Positions 48,756-60,331 of a stretch of DNA of 64,000 bases are shown piece by piece. The position numbers and the translations under genes were made by a program. Source of the stretch: Dyella solisilvae (GTDB lineage Bacteria; Pseudomonadota; Gammaproteobacteria; Xanthomonadales; Rhodanobacteraceae). The DNA is taken from positions 372,001 through 436,000 of the forward strand of contig NZ_QQSY01000001.1 in the NCBI RefSeq assembly GCF_003351225.1, written 5' to 3'. The notes below the pieces were generated by a model, which saw nothing but the letters and a program-made list of their open reading frames with translations, ran no database searches and was not told the DNA's origin. The number at the start of each line of letters is the position of its first letter. Position 1 is the stretch's first letter.

Positions 48756-51073
48756 TTACGCCTTGCTCAGGGTGAGGGCCGCGCCGTACGGCGGCAGCGT
48801 GACGGTGTCGTCGTGCGTAGCTTCGATCCAGGCGGCGCCATCGGGCACGCTGCCATCGATCACGAGCGGCAGCACGGCGTCGGCCACGCGGACCGCGTTG
48901 CCCTCCCCCAGGCCCAGACGCCGGGCTTCGGCCGAGTTCACGCGCACCGCCGGTGCACGATTCAGCGGATGCTTGCCCAGGGCCGTGGCGCGGCGAAGCA
49001 CCGCGTCGGTGCGATAGATCGGCCAGGTGGCCAGGCGGGTCACGCCGGCAACCGCCGGACGGGACGCCAGTTCGGCGCGGGCCTGGTGGCCACGCTCGGC
49101 GATGCCTTCGCGCAGCCCTGCAAGGTCGTCGAACTCGAAGCCAGCGACCTTCAGCACGCCACCCAGGGCACGCAGCACCTTCCAGCCCGGGCGAGCGTCG
49201 CCCGGCGCCTTCGCGCCGGCGGCCACGCTCTGCGAGAGGCCGTCGACATTGACCAGGGTGCCGTCGATTTCCGGCAGCAGGCCAATCGGCAGGATCACGT
49301 CGGCCACGTCGCGCAACGTCGGGCTGGCGTAGGCAGAGAACGCGACGACCTTCTGGGCGCCCTTGAGCGCCTTGAGGAAGGCAGCGCCGTCAGCCACGTC
49401 CTGCGGCTCCACGCCATACAGCACGTAGGCCTTGCGCGGCTGGGCCAGCATGGCTTGGGCATCCAGGCCGCCGTTGCCCGGCAGCACGCCGACGCGGGCC
49501 AGGCCCACGGCGTTCGCGCCGACCGGCAGTTCGTTGTAACCGGCGCCGGTGGCTTCGGCGATGAAGCGCGCCACGGCGCGCAGCCACGAGGCCTGCGGAT
49601 GGGTCACGGCCGCTTCGCCGAGGATGACGACGGCGCTGCCGCCCTTCATCACGGCGATGGCGTCCTTGTCGCCTTCGTCCGACGTAGCGCCGCTGATCGC
49701 GGAAGCCAGTGCGGCGGGCGCGGCGGCGCCGGACTCGACTGCCGCCTTGGCCAGCGACAGCAGCGCATCGACCAGCGCCTGCGGCGCCACGATCGCCTCG
49801 CCGGCCAGCTTGTAGTTGAAGTTGAAGCTCGCCGGATTGACGGCGTAGACCTTGGCGCCCTTCTTCACCGCCTGATGGATGCGGTGGTTGACCAGCGGCA
49901 TCTCGTGGCGCAGATCGGAACCGACCAGCAGCGCGGCCTTGACCTTGTCCAGCTCGGCGACCGGCTTGGCGAACGCCACGGCGGCGGCGTTGTCGGCGAA
50001 GTCGAGCTGGCGCACGCGATGGTCGATGTGGGCGCTGCCCAAGCCGCGGGCGAGGCGCACCAGCAGGTCGCCTTCCTCGTTGGTGGTGGCCGGATGGACC
50101 AGCACGCCCAGATCGCTGCCCGGCGCCGCCTTCAGCGATTCCACGGCCGCGCCCAGCGCGTCTTCCCAGGTGGTCGTCTGCCACTGGCCGTTGCGCTTGA
50201 CCTGCGGCGCATGCACGCGATCGGCGGCGTACAGGCCCTGATGGCTGTAGCGGTCGCGGTCCGACAGCCAGCACTCGTTGATCGATTCGTTGTCGCGCGG
50301 CACCGTGCGCAGCACTTCACCGCGGCGCGTATGCAGCCACAGGTTGGAACCCAGCGCGTCGTGGTAGGCGACCGACGGCTTGGCGACCAGCTCCCAGGCG
50401 CGGGCCTGGAACTGGAACGGCTTGTTGGTCAGGGCGCCAACCGGGCAGACGTCGATGATGTTGCCCGACAGTTCCGTCTCGATCGTCTTGCCGATGTAGG
50501 TGCCGATCTGCAGGTTGTCGCCGCGGCTCATGCCACCGAGTTCGTACGTACCGGCGATTTCGCTGGTGAAGCGCACGCAACGCGTGCACTGGATGCAGCG
50601 GGTCATCTCGGTGGCGACCAGCGGGCCGAGGTTCTCGTCCGCGATGGTGCGCTTGCGCTCGGTGTAGCGCGACACGCTGCGGCCATAGCCCAACGCGACG
50701 TCCTGCAGTTCGCACTCGCCGCCCTGATCGCAGATCGGGCAATCCAGCGGGTGGTTGATCAGCAGGAATTCCATGACGTCCTTCTGATACTTCAGGGCGA
50801 CGTCGGTACGGGTCTTCACCTTCATGCCTTCCGCCACCGGGGTGGCGCAGGCCGGCTGCGGCTTGGGCATGGGCTTGCCGCCCATCTCCACTTCCACCAG
50901 GCACATGCGGCAGTTGGCGGCGATGGGAAGCTTGCGGTGGTAGCAGAAACGCGGGATCGACACGCCAATGGCGTCCGCCGCTTCGATGATCATGGCGCCC
51001 TTGCGGATCTGCGTGGGCTTGCCATCGACCTCGATGTTCACCAGGTCGAGGTTGGGCGTAGCGGGCTGCGCAC

Positions 51074-51077
<4 letters not shown>
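48756..51077 (-). CDS. nuoG: NADH-quinone oxidoreductase subunit G
   Basis: 773-aa iron-sulfur subunit. Motifs in order: CYH and CRMCLVE (N1b), [14 protein letters not shown] with the upstream His-ligated N5 region, then CIQCTRC and CPVGAL (N4). A molybdopterin-oxidoreductase-like domain fills the rest. The segment [11 protein letters not shown] stands where E. coli NuoG has the extra N7 cluster cysteines, so that cluster is absent, as in many proteobacteria. Overlaps nuoF by 4 bp. Confidence 0.96.
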
Positions 51078-52384
<1,307 letters not shown>

Positions 52385-52396
52385 TGCGCCCTGCCC

Positions 52397-52924
52397 TTAC
52401 TTGAGACCGTCGAGGATCTCGTCGATCTTCTGGATCGACAGACGCTCGTGGTAGTGACCATTGACGGTCATCGCCGGCGCGCTGGCGCAGGCGGCGATGC
52501 ACTCTTCTTCACGCTTCAGATACACGCGGCCATCGGCCGTGCTCTCACCGAGCTTGATGCCAAGCTTCTTCTCGGCATGCGCCACCAGCTCCTCGGCGCC
52601 ATTGAGCCAGCACGAGATGTTGGTGCAGATGGCGACGTTGTTGCGGCCGACCGGCTTGGTCTCGAGCATCGAGTAGAAGCTGGCGACCTCGTACGCCCAC
52701 ACGGCGGGCAACTCGAGGTACTTGGCGACAGCCGTGATCAGCTCATCGGTGAGGAAGCCCTGGTTCTGCTCCTGCGCGGCGAACAGCGACTGGATCAGCG
52801 CCGAACGCTTGCGGTCGGGAGGAAAACGGGCAACCCACTCCTCGATGTGATGACGAGTGTGTTCGTTGAGTACGACGAGCGGGTCGACGTTCTTGACCTG
52901 CTCGTAATTTCCGGTGGCTTTCAT
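52397..52924 (-). CDS. nuoE: NADH-quinone oxidoreductase subunit E
   Basis: 175-aa thioredoxin-like subunit carrying the [2Fe-2S] cluster N1a. The cysteines are in ICTNISCWL and EECIAACASAPAM, with the normal C-x4-C and C-x3-C spacing. Partner of NuoF in NADH oxidation. Confidence 0.97.
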   Translation of the reverse strand: MKATGNYEQVKNVDPLVVLNEHTRHHIEEWVARFPPDRKRSALIQSLFAAQEQNQGFLTDELITAVAKYLELPAVWAYEVASFYSMLETKPVGRNNVAICTNISCWLNGAEELVAHAEKKLGIKLGESTADGRVYLKREEECIAACASAPAMTVNGHYHERLSIQKIDEILDGLK

Positions 52925-52943
52925 CAGTGATGCTCCCGTGCGC

Positions 52944-54197
52944 TCAGCGATCGACTTCGCCGAACACGAGGTCGTAGGTACCGATCATCGCCACCACGTC
53001 GGCCAGCATGTGGCCGCGCACGATGGCATCCATCGAGGACAGGTGGGCGAAGCCCGGCGCACGCAGGTGCACGCGGAACGGCTTGTTGGCGCCGTCGGAG
53101 ACCAGGTAGCAGCCGAATTCGCCCTTCGGCGCCTCGACGGCGGCATAGGTCTCGCCCGCGGGCACGCCATAGCCTTCCGTGAAGAGCTTGAAGTGGTGGA
53201 TCAGCGCTTCCATGTCCTCCTTCATTTCTTCGCGCTTGGGTGGCGCGACCTTGAAGTTCTGGACCATGACCGGGCCGGGGTTGGCCTTCAGCCACTTCAC
53301 GCACTGCTGGATGATGCGGTTGGACTGGCGCATCTCTTCGACGCGCACCAGATAACGGTCGTAGCAGTCGCCGCCCGAGGCCACCGGGATGTCGAAATCC
53401 ATCTCCGCGTACTTGGCGTACGGCTGCTTCTTGCGCAGATCCCACTCGATGCCCGAGCCGCGCAGCATCACACCGGTCATGCCCCAGGCCTGCGCCTTCT
53501 CCGGCGGGATCACGCCGATGCCGACGGTGCGCTGCTTCCAGATGCGGTTGTTGGTGAGCAGCTCTTCGTACTCGTCGACCTTGGTCGGGAAGTCGCTGGT
53601 GAATGCTTCGAGGTAGTCGAGCATCGAACCTTCGCGCCAGCTGTTGAGGCGCTTGAGGTCCTTGCCCTTGTGCCAGGGCGACTCGCGGTACTGCGACATG
53701 TGCTCCGGCAGGTCGCGGTAGACGCCGCCCGGACGGTAGTAGGTCGCGTGCATGCGCGCGCCCGACACCGCCTCGTAGACGTCCATCAATTCCTCGCGCT
53801 CGCGGAACGCGTAGAGGAACACCGCCATCGCGCCGAGATCCAGCGCGTTGGAGCCGATCCACATCAGGTGGTTCAGGATGCGGGTGATCTCGTCGAACAT
53901 GGTGCGGATGTACTGCGCACGCTCCGGCGCCTCGATACCCATCAGGGTTTCGATGGCGCGCACGTAGGCGTGCTCGTTGCACATCATCGACACGTAGTCG
54001 AGACGATCCATGTAGCCGATCGACTGGTTGAACGGCTTGGACTCGGCCAGCTTCTCGGTGCCACGGTGGAGCAGGCCCACGTGCGGATCGGCGCGGACAA
54101 TGGTCTCGCCATCCATCTCCAGCACCAGGCGCAGCACGCCGTGCGCAGCGGGATGCTGCGGGCCGAAGTTCATCGTGTAATTGCGGATCTCTTGCAT
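52944..54197 (-). CDS. nuoD: NADH-quinone oxidoreductase subunit D
   Basis: 417-aa 49-kDa-type subunit forming the quinone reduction site with Nuo[21 protein letters not shown] carries the conserved His pair, and [16 protein letters not shown] and VDPHVG-type [12 protein letters not shown] segments are present. Separate from nuoC, unlike the fused nuoCD of E. coli. Starts 2 bp after the nuoC stop. Confidence 0.97.
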   Translation of the reverse strand: MQEIRNYTMNFGPQHPAAHGVLRLVLEMDGETIVRADPHVGLLHRGTEKLAESKPFNQSIGYMDRLDYVSMMCNEHAYVRAIETLMGIEAPERAQYIRTMFDEITRILNHLMWIGSNALDLGAMAVFLYAFREREELMDVYEAVSGARMHATYYRPGGVYRDLPEHMSQYRESPWHKGKDLKRLNSWREGSMLDYLEAFTSDFPTKVDEYEELLTNNRIWKQRTVGIGVIPPEKAQAWGMTGVMLRGSGIEWDLRKKQPYAKYAEMDFDIPVASGGDCYDRYLVRVEEMRQSNRIIQQCVKWLKANPGPVMVQNFKVAPPKREEMKEDMEALIHHFKLFTEGYGVPAGETYAAVEAPKGEFGCYLVSDGANKPFRVHLRAPGFAHLSSMDAIVRGHMLADVVAMIGTYDLVFGEVDR

Positions 54198-54199
54198 GA

Positions 54200-54928
54200 T
54201 CAGTTGTTCCGCCAGTTGTCGGCCGCCTCGGCCTTGGCCTGCAGCAGGTCGGCGTCGTCACGGATGACGCGCGGCACCAGCACGCGCGGCTCGATCGACA
54301 CGGGTTCGTACACCACGCGCTTCTGCTCGGGGTCGTAGCGCACTTCGACGTTGCCGATCAGCGGGAAGTCCTTGCGGAACGGATGACCGACGAAGCCGTA
54401 GTCGGTGAGGATGCGGCGCAGGTCCGGGTGGCCTTCGTAGACGATGCCGAACAGGTCGAACGACTCGCGCTCGAACCAGTTCACGCCCGGGTAGATCCCC
54501 GTAAGCGACGGGACCACCGGCAGCGTGTCGTCTTCGCAGAACACGCGCAGGCGCAGGCGCTGGTTGTTTTCCAGCGACAGCAGATGCACCACGGAGGCGA
54601 AGCGGCGCGGCAGCGATTCCGCACGCGGACGATCCGCCCACTTGAAGCGACCCACGGCCTCGCCTTCCACGCCACGCGAGAAGCCGGTGCCCGACACTGT
54701 CTCGGTGTCCCACTCGGTCTGGCCGTAGCTCAGGTAGTCGATGCCGCAAACGTCGATCGGCACGCCGAAACGGAACGGGGTCTCGTCGCGCAGCGCCGTG
54801 GCCACCGCGAGCAGGTCGGCGGCGGCCACTTCGGCGGTGACTTCATTGCGCACGACGCTGACTTTCAGCGTGTCGCCGAATCGCGCGGAGAGGCGCTCGG
54901 CCAGCGAGTTGATCGGTGTATCAGTCAT
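54200..54928 (-). CDS. nuoC: NADH-quinone oxidoreductase subunit C
   Basis: 242-aa 30-kDa-type structural subunit of the peripheral arm. The C-terminal signature [23 protein letters not shown] (split here over residues about 145-168) is followed by [12 protein letters not shown]. Residues 1-60 are variable. Between nuoB and nuoD. Confidence 0.96.
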   Translation of the reverse strand: MTDTPINSLAERLSARFGDTLKVSVVRNEVTAEVAAADLLAVATALRDETPFRFGVPIDVCGIDYLSYGQTEWDTETVSGTGFSRGVEGEAVGRFKWADRPRAESLPRRFASVVHLLSLENNQRLRLRVFCEDDTLPVVPSLTGIYPGVNWFERESFDLFGIVYEGHPDLRRILTDYGFVGHPFRKDFPLIGNVEVRYDPEQKRVVYEPVSIEPRVLVPRVIRDDADLLQAKAEAADNWRNN

Positions 54929-54946
54929 GGCTCAGCTGCGCCTTTG

Positions 54947-55504
54947 TCAGGAACGCGCGATGGTGTTGGTGCGGCGGATCTTCTTCTGCAACTGCAGGAT
55001 GCCGTGGATCAGGGCCTCGGCCGTCGGCGGGCAGCCCGGTACGTAGATGTCCACCGGCACGATGCGGTCACAGCCGCGCACCACGGAATAGGAGTAGTGG
55101 TAGTAGCCGCCGCCATTGGCGCAGCTGCCCATCGAGATGACCCACTTGGGGTCCGGCATCTGGTCGTAGACCTTGCGCAGCGCCGGGGCCATCTTGTTGA
55201 CCAGGGTGCCGGCCACGATCATCACGTCAGACTGGCGCGGGCTCGGGCGGAACACCACGCCGTAGCGGTCCAGGTCCAGGCGCGCGGCGCCGGCATGCAT
55301 CATTTCCACGGCGCAACAGGCCAGGCCGAATGTCATCGGCCACATTGAACCGGTGCGCGCCCAATTCATCAGCGCATCAACACTGGTGGTGGCGAAGCCG
55401 CGCTGGACGACGGGGTTGTCCTCAGCCGGACGCAGGATGTCGTCCACCAGGTTCAACGGCTGCGGGTTGTGCATCACCCGGTCGAGGGACGAGATCACTC
55501 CCAT
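54947..55504 (-). CDS. nuoB: NADH-quinone oxidoreductase subunit B
   Basis: 185-aa subunit carrying the terminal cluster N2. The unusual tandem cysteines are in [10 protein letters not shown], with further ligands in GSCANGGG and [11 protein letters not shown]. Start MGVISSLDR at 55504 was chosen; the longer frame to 55723 reads through nuoA. It overlaps the 3' end of nuoA by 10 bp. Confidence 0.97.
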   Translation of the reverse strand: MGVISSLDRVMHNPQPLNLVDDILRPAEDNPVVQRGFATTSVDALMNWARTGSMWPMTFGLACCAVEMMHAGAARLDLDRYGVVFRPSPRQSDVMIVAGTLVNKMAPALRKVYDQMPDPKWVISMGSCANGGGYYHYSYSVVRGCDRIVPVDIYVPGCPPTAEALIHGILQLQKKIRRTNTIARS

Positions 55505-55851
55505 TCCAGTGCTCCCTTCTTCCACACGTAAGCGAAACCAATGACCAGCAGCAGGATGAACAGCGCCATCTCGACCAGCGAAACGAAGCCGATCTTCGTG
55601 AACACCACCGCCCACGGGAACAGGAAGGCGATTTCCAGATCGAAGATGATGAAGAGGATCGCCAGCAGGTAGTAGCGCACGTCGAAGCGCATGCGCGCGT
55701 CTTCGAAGGCTTCGAAGCCGCACTCGTACGGCGAAAGCTTCTCCGCTTCGGGGCGACTGGGGCCGGCCAACAGGCCAATGACCAACAGCACCACGCCAAG
55801 ACCAACGGCGACGCCGATGAACAGCAGAATGGGCCAGTATTCGGCAAGCAC
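55495..55851 (-). CDS. nuoA: NADH-quinone oxidoreductase subunit A
   Basis: 118-aa, three-helix membrane subunit. Family segments are [20 protein letters not shown] with the essential cysteine loop and [23 protein letters not shown] start at 55851 was chosen: GGAGG lies 11 bases upstream and the product M-L-A-E-Y-W-P has the usual length, whereas the ATG at 55884 or 55941 adds an atypical polar extension. First gene of the nuo operon. Confidence 0.93.
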   Translation of the reverse strand: MLAEYWPILLFIGVAVGLGVVLLVIGLLAGPSRPEAEKLSPYECGFEAFEDARMRFDVRYYLLAILFIIFDLEIAFLFPWAVVFTKIGFVSLVEMALFILLLVIGFAYVWKKGALEWE

Positions 55852-56016
55852 GACGGAACGTACCTCCGCGCCATATCGGCGCATCAGTGACCGTTGGGGG
55901 AAACGGTCTAGAACTGGACTCGGTAGGCCGATGAAGGCCACGGGCTTTACGCCACGATCGCGCGTTTGGGGGCCACGAACGTCCGACTTTCCACGATCAG
56001 AGTCGGGAATCGCGAC

Positions 56017-56044
56017 ATTGTAACAGCGCGCTTAACAACAACAA
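56017..56044 (-). promoter_or_regulatory. Predicted nuo operon promoter
   Basis: Minus-strand TTGTTG (56039-56044), 16-base spacer, TACAAT (56017-56022). It would start transcription near 56010, about 160 bases before nuoA. An AC-rich repeat (AACAACAACAA on the plus strand) overlaps the -35. Confidence 0.55.
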
Positions 56045-56127
56045 GCCTTGTTGGGTATTTCCAAGGCGATTTGCACAGAGCCCTGCGCGCCTCACGGCGG
56101 GCTGGCCATGCCAATGCGACGAAGGTA

Positions 56128-56484
56128 TTACATCGTGTGGGTCGGACGCTCGGAACCGTTGATGCCGACCAGCAGGTTTTCGATGCGGGTGCGCGCCACC
56201 TCGCCATCGGCGGACTCATTGAATTGCACGCCAATGCCCGCCAGGCGATTGCCCTGCGCGCCCACCGGGGTGACCCAGACCACCTTGCCCGCCACCGACA
56301 GACGCTCACCCTCGTCGGTGAGGTTGATGAGCAACACCACCTCGTCACCGAGCGCGTAGCGCTGGGCGGTAGGAGCGAACAAACCACCGTTCTTCAGATA
56401 AGGCATGTAGGCGCTGTACAGCTGCGCCGTGTCCTTGATCTTCAACGAGATAATGCCCTGGCGGGCGGCGATGGCCGGATTCAT
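56128..56484 (-). CDS. pilZ: PilZ protein, type IV pilus assembly
   Basis: 118-aa stand-alone PilZ-fold protein, the same length as the founding PilZ of Pseudomonas and Xanthomonas, which acts with PilB/FimX in pilus assembly. The C-terminal ERPTHTM ending and YLKNGGLFAPT are typical. The c-di-GMP-binding RxxxR motif is not seen, consistent with the non-binding PilZ subtype. Start MNPAIAARQ at 56484 with AGGA upstream. It usually follows holB, but here two genes lie between. Confidence 0.9.
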   Translation of the reverse strand: MNPAIAARQGIISLKIKDTAQLYSAYMPYLKNGGLFAPTAQRYALGDEVVLLINLTDEGERLSVAGKVVWVTPVGAQGNRLAGIGVQFNESADGEVARTRIENLLVGINGSERPTHTM

Positions 56485-56761
56485 GGTTGCGATTCCTGCG
56501 GGCCGAGCGGGCGGCTCCCCTTGGCGGCATCGTAGCGAGCGCCACGGTCGAGCGACAAGCGATGCGTGGACGGAATGTGACGAAGACATCCTGCCGAGGA
56601 TGCCCGGAGCCGTTCATTGCGAGGGATCCGTTCTGTTGAACTGCCAACACCTGAGGCGGCGAAGGCAGGCTTCTGGCGTGCAGGAACTGCGCGGCAATCG
56701 ACGGAAAGCGAACCCGGAAGGCCCCTCTGCCTGTTCCCCGGCGCAATCAATCAGAGTGCAG
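56485..56761. other. 277-bp gap between PIG-L gene and pilZ
   Basis: No gene, RNA or clear hairpin terminator is seen here. It is unusually long for this compact region and must hold any pilZ promoter, but no convincing -35/-10 pair was found. Confidence 0.4.
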
Positions 56762-57691
56762 TCAGAGCTCGCACCAGCCCCAGCGATCGAAAATCCAGGG
56801 CGACGGCAGGTTCATGTGCAACTTGGCGAATGCAGGCCCTCGCGCACCATCCGCCCGCGCATGGAGCACGTACCTACCCTGCCCGTCTCGCGCCAACGGC
56901 GCCTTTGCCCATGGCCAGCTGTGCACGCCACTGCCATCGGCCATCAACAGGTGCAACCAGGGGTGCAGCGCCGACGGAGGCTGCCACGGCAATACGGAGG
57001 GCGACGCTTCGCGATCGTCGGTCTTCACCAGGCGATAGCGCTCGGGGCGATCGGCCAGGCGACGCATGCGCTTGCCGCTCAGCGCCATCTGGCTGAGATG
57101 ACAGCCGAGCGCCGCCATCTTGTTGGCATGCAGACCTACGGAGGAGTCGAGTTTCACACGACCGGTCACTTCACCTTCACGACCATGAACCAGATAGGCC
57201 AGCATCTGCGGCGCAGCGCCCTCCCAACTGGCGACGGCCAGCCGGGTCAGCACGTGGGCCGCACCGTGGTCGGGATGATGGTCACCCAGTGCCGGGAGCG
57301 CCAGCAGGTTGGGCTGGATGGCATCCAGCGCTTTGGTCAGCGCAGCCAGGCTGGGAGCCAGCTGGGAGCACAATCGGTCGGTGATGCCCATGTCTGGCCA
57401 GCCCAGCGCCTCGAACGCGTCCGGTTCAACACCCAGCCGGGCCAGCGCCTGGGCAACTTCGCCCCGACGACGCTCACCCCAGCGACGACGTTCATCGGCG
57501 CCGATGCGCAGGCGCCGCTCCATCCAGCGCTGGGGCCAGGGGTTGTTGTCCCCATTGGTGAGCAGCAGGATCCGCACCTGGCCGCCCGACTGGCGCACCT
57601 GCTGGATCAACTCGCCCGTGGCGATCGACTCGTCGTCCGGGTGTGGGGACACCACCAGCAGCCGCGTGCCGGCATGCAGGCTCAAGGCCAT
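56762..57691 (-). CDS. PIG-L family deacetylase
   Basis: 309-aa zinc-dependent LmbE/PIG-L-like N-deacetylase. The metal-binding HPDDE is at 17-21 (VVSPHPDDES) and the second histidine motif HHPDH lies near residue 137. Such enzymes deacetylate N-acetylglucosaminyl lipids or sugars. No signal peptide. It lies 1 bp after the membrane glycosyltransferase, so the two probably act on one glycoconjugate. The C-terminal 90 residues beyond the deacetylase core are not recognised. Confidence 0.85.
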   Translation of the reverse strand: MALSLHAGTRLLVVSPHPDDESIATGELIQQVRQSGGQVRILLLTNGDNNPWPQRWMERRLRIGADERRRWGERRRGEVAQALARLGVEPDAFEALGWPDMGITDRLCSQLAPSLAALTKALDAIQPNLLALPALGDHHPDHGAAHVLTRLAVASWEGAAPQMLAYLVHGREGEVTGRVKLDSSVGLHANKMAALGCHLSQMALSGKRMRRLADRPERYRLVKTDDREASPSVLPWQPPSALHPWLHLLMADGSGVHSWPWAKAPLARDGQGRYVLHARADGARGPAFAKLHMNLPSPWIFDRWGWCEL

Positions 57692-57692
57692 G

Positions 57693-59330
57693 TCAGCGCC
57701 CCTCCGCCACCGTCATGGGAGGCGGCTCCGGGCGCCAACCGCGATCGAATGCCTGGCTCCACACCAGCGCGACCGGCAACCCGCGGCCCACAGCGAAGTG
57801 ATGGACGCCGCGATCGAGCTGCCAGTGGTCGGCCACCGGCCCGCCGTCCACACTGGCCTGCAAGCGCTGGTGACCGTCGGTCAAGACGTAATCTCCGGGT
57901 ATCGCCACCTCGATGGCCTGTTCGGCGTCATGCGTGGCAAGCATACGACCCGCCACCCAGATGTCTCCGCCGGCCCGCACATAATTGAGCATGACGAAGC
58001 GCCCGCTGGCCTTGGGCAGGCGCCGCAACACCACCAGCATGGTGCGATGGCTGACCAGGTCGTCGGCGATGGTGTCAGTCATCTGCCCCTTGCGAAGGCG
58101 GCGCATGGCCAGGCTTTCGAGCACCGGATAGTAGGGGCGCATGCGAAACACCGTGTCGCCCTTGGGATCCATCACGGTGTCGCTCCGGTCGGTCAGGCGC
58201 AGCACGGTGGCCAGCTCGGCGCGCTGCCCGGCGAGTTCGTCACGCCAGGGCGGCGCATCGGAAACCACTGTGGCCAACTCGGCCACCAGCACCAGCAACA
58301 GCAGGCCCGCGCCCCGCCACGGACGATCGCCCAGCCAGGTCCACGAGGTCACCCAACCTGCTCCGGCCAGCACCAGCGTCGGCAGCACGGGCAGGAAATC
58401 CTGCTTGGTGATCAGCGGCCAGATGAACCAGATGAGAAACAGGAACAGGCCGCCCTGCAACGCCAGGAACACGGTCCAGTCGAATTCCCGCAAGGCCCGC
58501 TGGCGCACCTCGCGTACACAGAACACCAGCAGTGCGATCGCCAGCAGCGCGAACCAGAGGATCTGCTGCGCCGCGTGGCGCTTGTTGGCGCCGCCGCCCA
58601 CGTTGTAACCGGCAAGACCGTACCAGGCATCGCCCAGCACCCCGTGCGCCGCCAGCCACGCGATGAAGATGGTCGGCACCACCAACAGACCGAGCAGCCC
58701 AAGCGCCCAGCAGCGGACGCCCCCGCGCGGCGCATCGGACGGACGCAGCGCGCGCACCACCAGCGCCGCCACGATCGTGGTCGACAACAACACCAGGGTC
58801 TTCTGCGATACCGACAAGGCGCAGCCGAACAGCAGTCCAGCCATGAAATAGCGCCAGCCGCGCGGTGGCGCGCCGACCACGAAAGCCAGGCCGGACAGCC
58901 ACAGGGCCATCCACATGTCATCGGTGCGGAACTGGCCGCTCACCACGAAGAAGCGCGGGAACAAACCCGCCACCAGCACCACCGCCAGCGCCACCCGCCA
59001 GCCGTGAAGGCGCTGCGCCATCCAGCCGGTGGCGACCAGGGCGACCACATACCAGAACTGCATGGCGAGGCGCAGCCACGTCAGCACATCAGGTCGGCCG
59101 TCGAGCAGCGCGAGCAAGGGCGAATGCAGCCAACTGAACAGCGGGCCGTGATTGTCGAAGACGTCCCGATACGGCAGCAGTCCCTGCGTCCACGCCCACG
59201 CCACGTGCGCATGCTGCGCCTCGTCAGAGTTGAACGTGTACGCGTTGAGCCATGCCAGTCGCAGGACCAGCAGGAGCAACAACGAAATCCAAGGCCACAG
59301 GGAAAGGCGGGGATGCTGCGGGGACGTCAT
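57693..59330 (-). CDS. GT39/ArnT-like membrane glycosyltransferase
   Basis: 545-aa polytopic protein with about 11-12 hydrophobic helices (residues about 10-370) followed by a soluble periplasmic-like domain. The loop after helix one carries NSDEAQHAH, the acidic catalytic motif position of GT-C enzymes of the PMT/ArnT family, which transfer sugars from polyprenyl phosphate. Acceptor unknown. It follows holB after 65 bp and is nearly fused to the PIG-L gene. Confidence 0.85.
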   Translation of the reverse strand: MTSPQHPRLSLWPWISLLLLLVLRLAWLNAYTFNSDEAQHAHVAWAWTQGLLPYRDVFDNHGPLFSWLHSPLLALLDGRPDVLTWLRLAMQFWYVVALVATGWMAQRLHGWRVALAVVLVAGLFPRFFVVSGQFRTDDMWMALWLSGLAFVVGAPPRGWRYFMAGLLFGCALSVSQKTLVLLSTTIVAALVVRALRPSDAPRGGVRCWALGLLGLLVVPTIFIAWLAAHGVLGDAWYGLAGYNVGGGANKRHAAQQILWFALLAIALLVFCVREVRQRALREFDWTVFLALQGGLFLFLIWFIWPLITKQDFLPVLPTLVLAGAGWVTSWTWLGDRPWRGAGLLLLVLVAELATVVSDAPPWRDELAGQRAELATVLRLTDRSDTVMDPKGDTVFRMRPYYPVLESLAMRRLRKGQMTDTIADDLVSHRTMLVVLRRLPKASGRFVMLNYVRAGGDIWVAGRMLATHDAEQAIEVAIPGDYVLTDGHQRLQASVDGGPVADHWQLDRGVHHFAVGRGLPVALVWSQAFDRGWRPEPPPMTVAEGR

Positions 59331-59395
59331 CCGGCCAGCGTAGGGAGGGGGCCTGTCACCGGGCTTTCCCGTGTTTTGGGCTTACCTCAAGCCGA

Positions 59396-60331
59396 TCATC
59401 GCCAGCGCGCGAGCAACTCCAGCAACAGCAGGTCGCCGCGCAGCGGGCCTCGCAAGGAATCACGCGTGCGGTTGGCCAGCATGTACCACTGGTCCAGCGA
59501 CTCGGCATCAAGCTGGCTGGCCAGCGGCCCGGCCCCGGTCGCCGCGCGCGCCTTCACTTCATCGGCCACCGCCTGCGCCGCAAACCACAGGCGCTGCTCG
59601 GGCTCGTTGTCGAGCCAGCGTTTTGCGACCTCCATGGCCTCGCCGCGACCGGCAGCCAGCGCGCCGAGATCCTTGCGCACCTCCTGCCGTCGCGCCAGCG
59701 CGCCCTGCTCCGACCAGGCGCGCGCCAGGCCGGGATTGCCTCCGGCGGCGTCGAGCGCCGCGACCGCATCCTTCACTTCGAGCTGCTGCAGCCACGCCAG
59801 CGCCTGCTCGCGCGGCGGTAGGTGGAATTCGATGCGCTGGCAGCGGCTGCGGATCGTCTGCGGCAAACGCCAGGGCGCGTCGGCCACCAGCAGCAGCAAG
59901 GTCTGCGGCGAAGGCTCTTCCAGCGTCTTGAGAAGCGCGTTGGCCGCCGCCGCATTCATAGCGTCGGCCGGATCGATGCATACGATCTGCCACCCGCCGA
60001 ACTGGCTGGACATGGCCAGGCGCGAAGAGAGTTCGCGAATCTGGTCCACCACGATCTCGCTGCGCTGCGCGCCATCCTTGCGCAGACCGTAAGTGAGCAC
60101 GGCATAGTCCGGGTGCGTGCCCGCCACGAACAGCTGGCAACTGCGGCAATGTCCGCAGGGCTCACCGTCCTGGCTCTGGCTGCACAACAGCCCCTGCGCG
60201 AAGCGATGCATGAAGTCGCGCTTGCCCAGTCCCGCGGGTCCGCACAACAGCAAGGCATGAGGCATGGCGTCACGGGCGCGACGAGCCTGCAGGCGTGACC
60301 AGTGCTCGGCGTGCCAGGGCATCGGGCTCAC
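59396..60331 (-). CDS. holB: DNA polymerase III subunit delta'
   Basis: 311-aa clamp-loader subunit. GPAGLGKRDF is the degenerate Walker A typical of delta', followed by the zinc-binding cysteines of CSQSQDGEPCGHCRSC. ALLKTLEEPS and the sensor-1 region are present. A GTG start at 60331 was chosen: CGGAG lies 7 bases upstream, it overlaps the tmk stop (GTGA), and it yields M-S-P-M-P-W as in relatives. An ATG three codons later is the alternative. Confidence 0.93.
   Translation of the reverse strand: MSPMPWHAEHWSRLQARRARDAMPHALLLCGPAGLGKRDFMHRFAQGLLCSQSQDGEPCGHCRSCQLFVAGTHPDYAVLTYGLRKDGAQRSEIVVDQIRELSSRLAMSSQFGGWQIVCIDPADAMNAAAANALLKTLEEPSPQTLLLLVADAPWRLPQTIRSRCQRIEFHLPPREQALAWLQQLEVKDAVAALDAAGGNPGLARAWSEQGALARRQEVRKDLGALAAGRGEAMEVAKRWLDNEPEQRLWFAAQAVADEVKARAATGAGPLASQLDAESLDQWYMLANRTRDSLRGPLRGDLLLLELLARWR

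Noticed and set aside
55505-55723. N-terminal extension of nuoB
   Set aside because: It is read out of frame through nuoA; the family start is MGVISSLDR-like.
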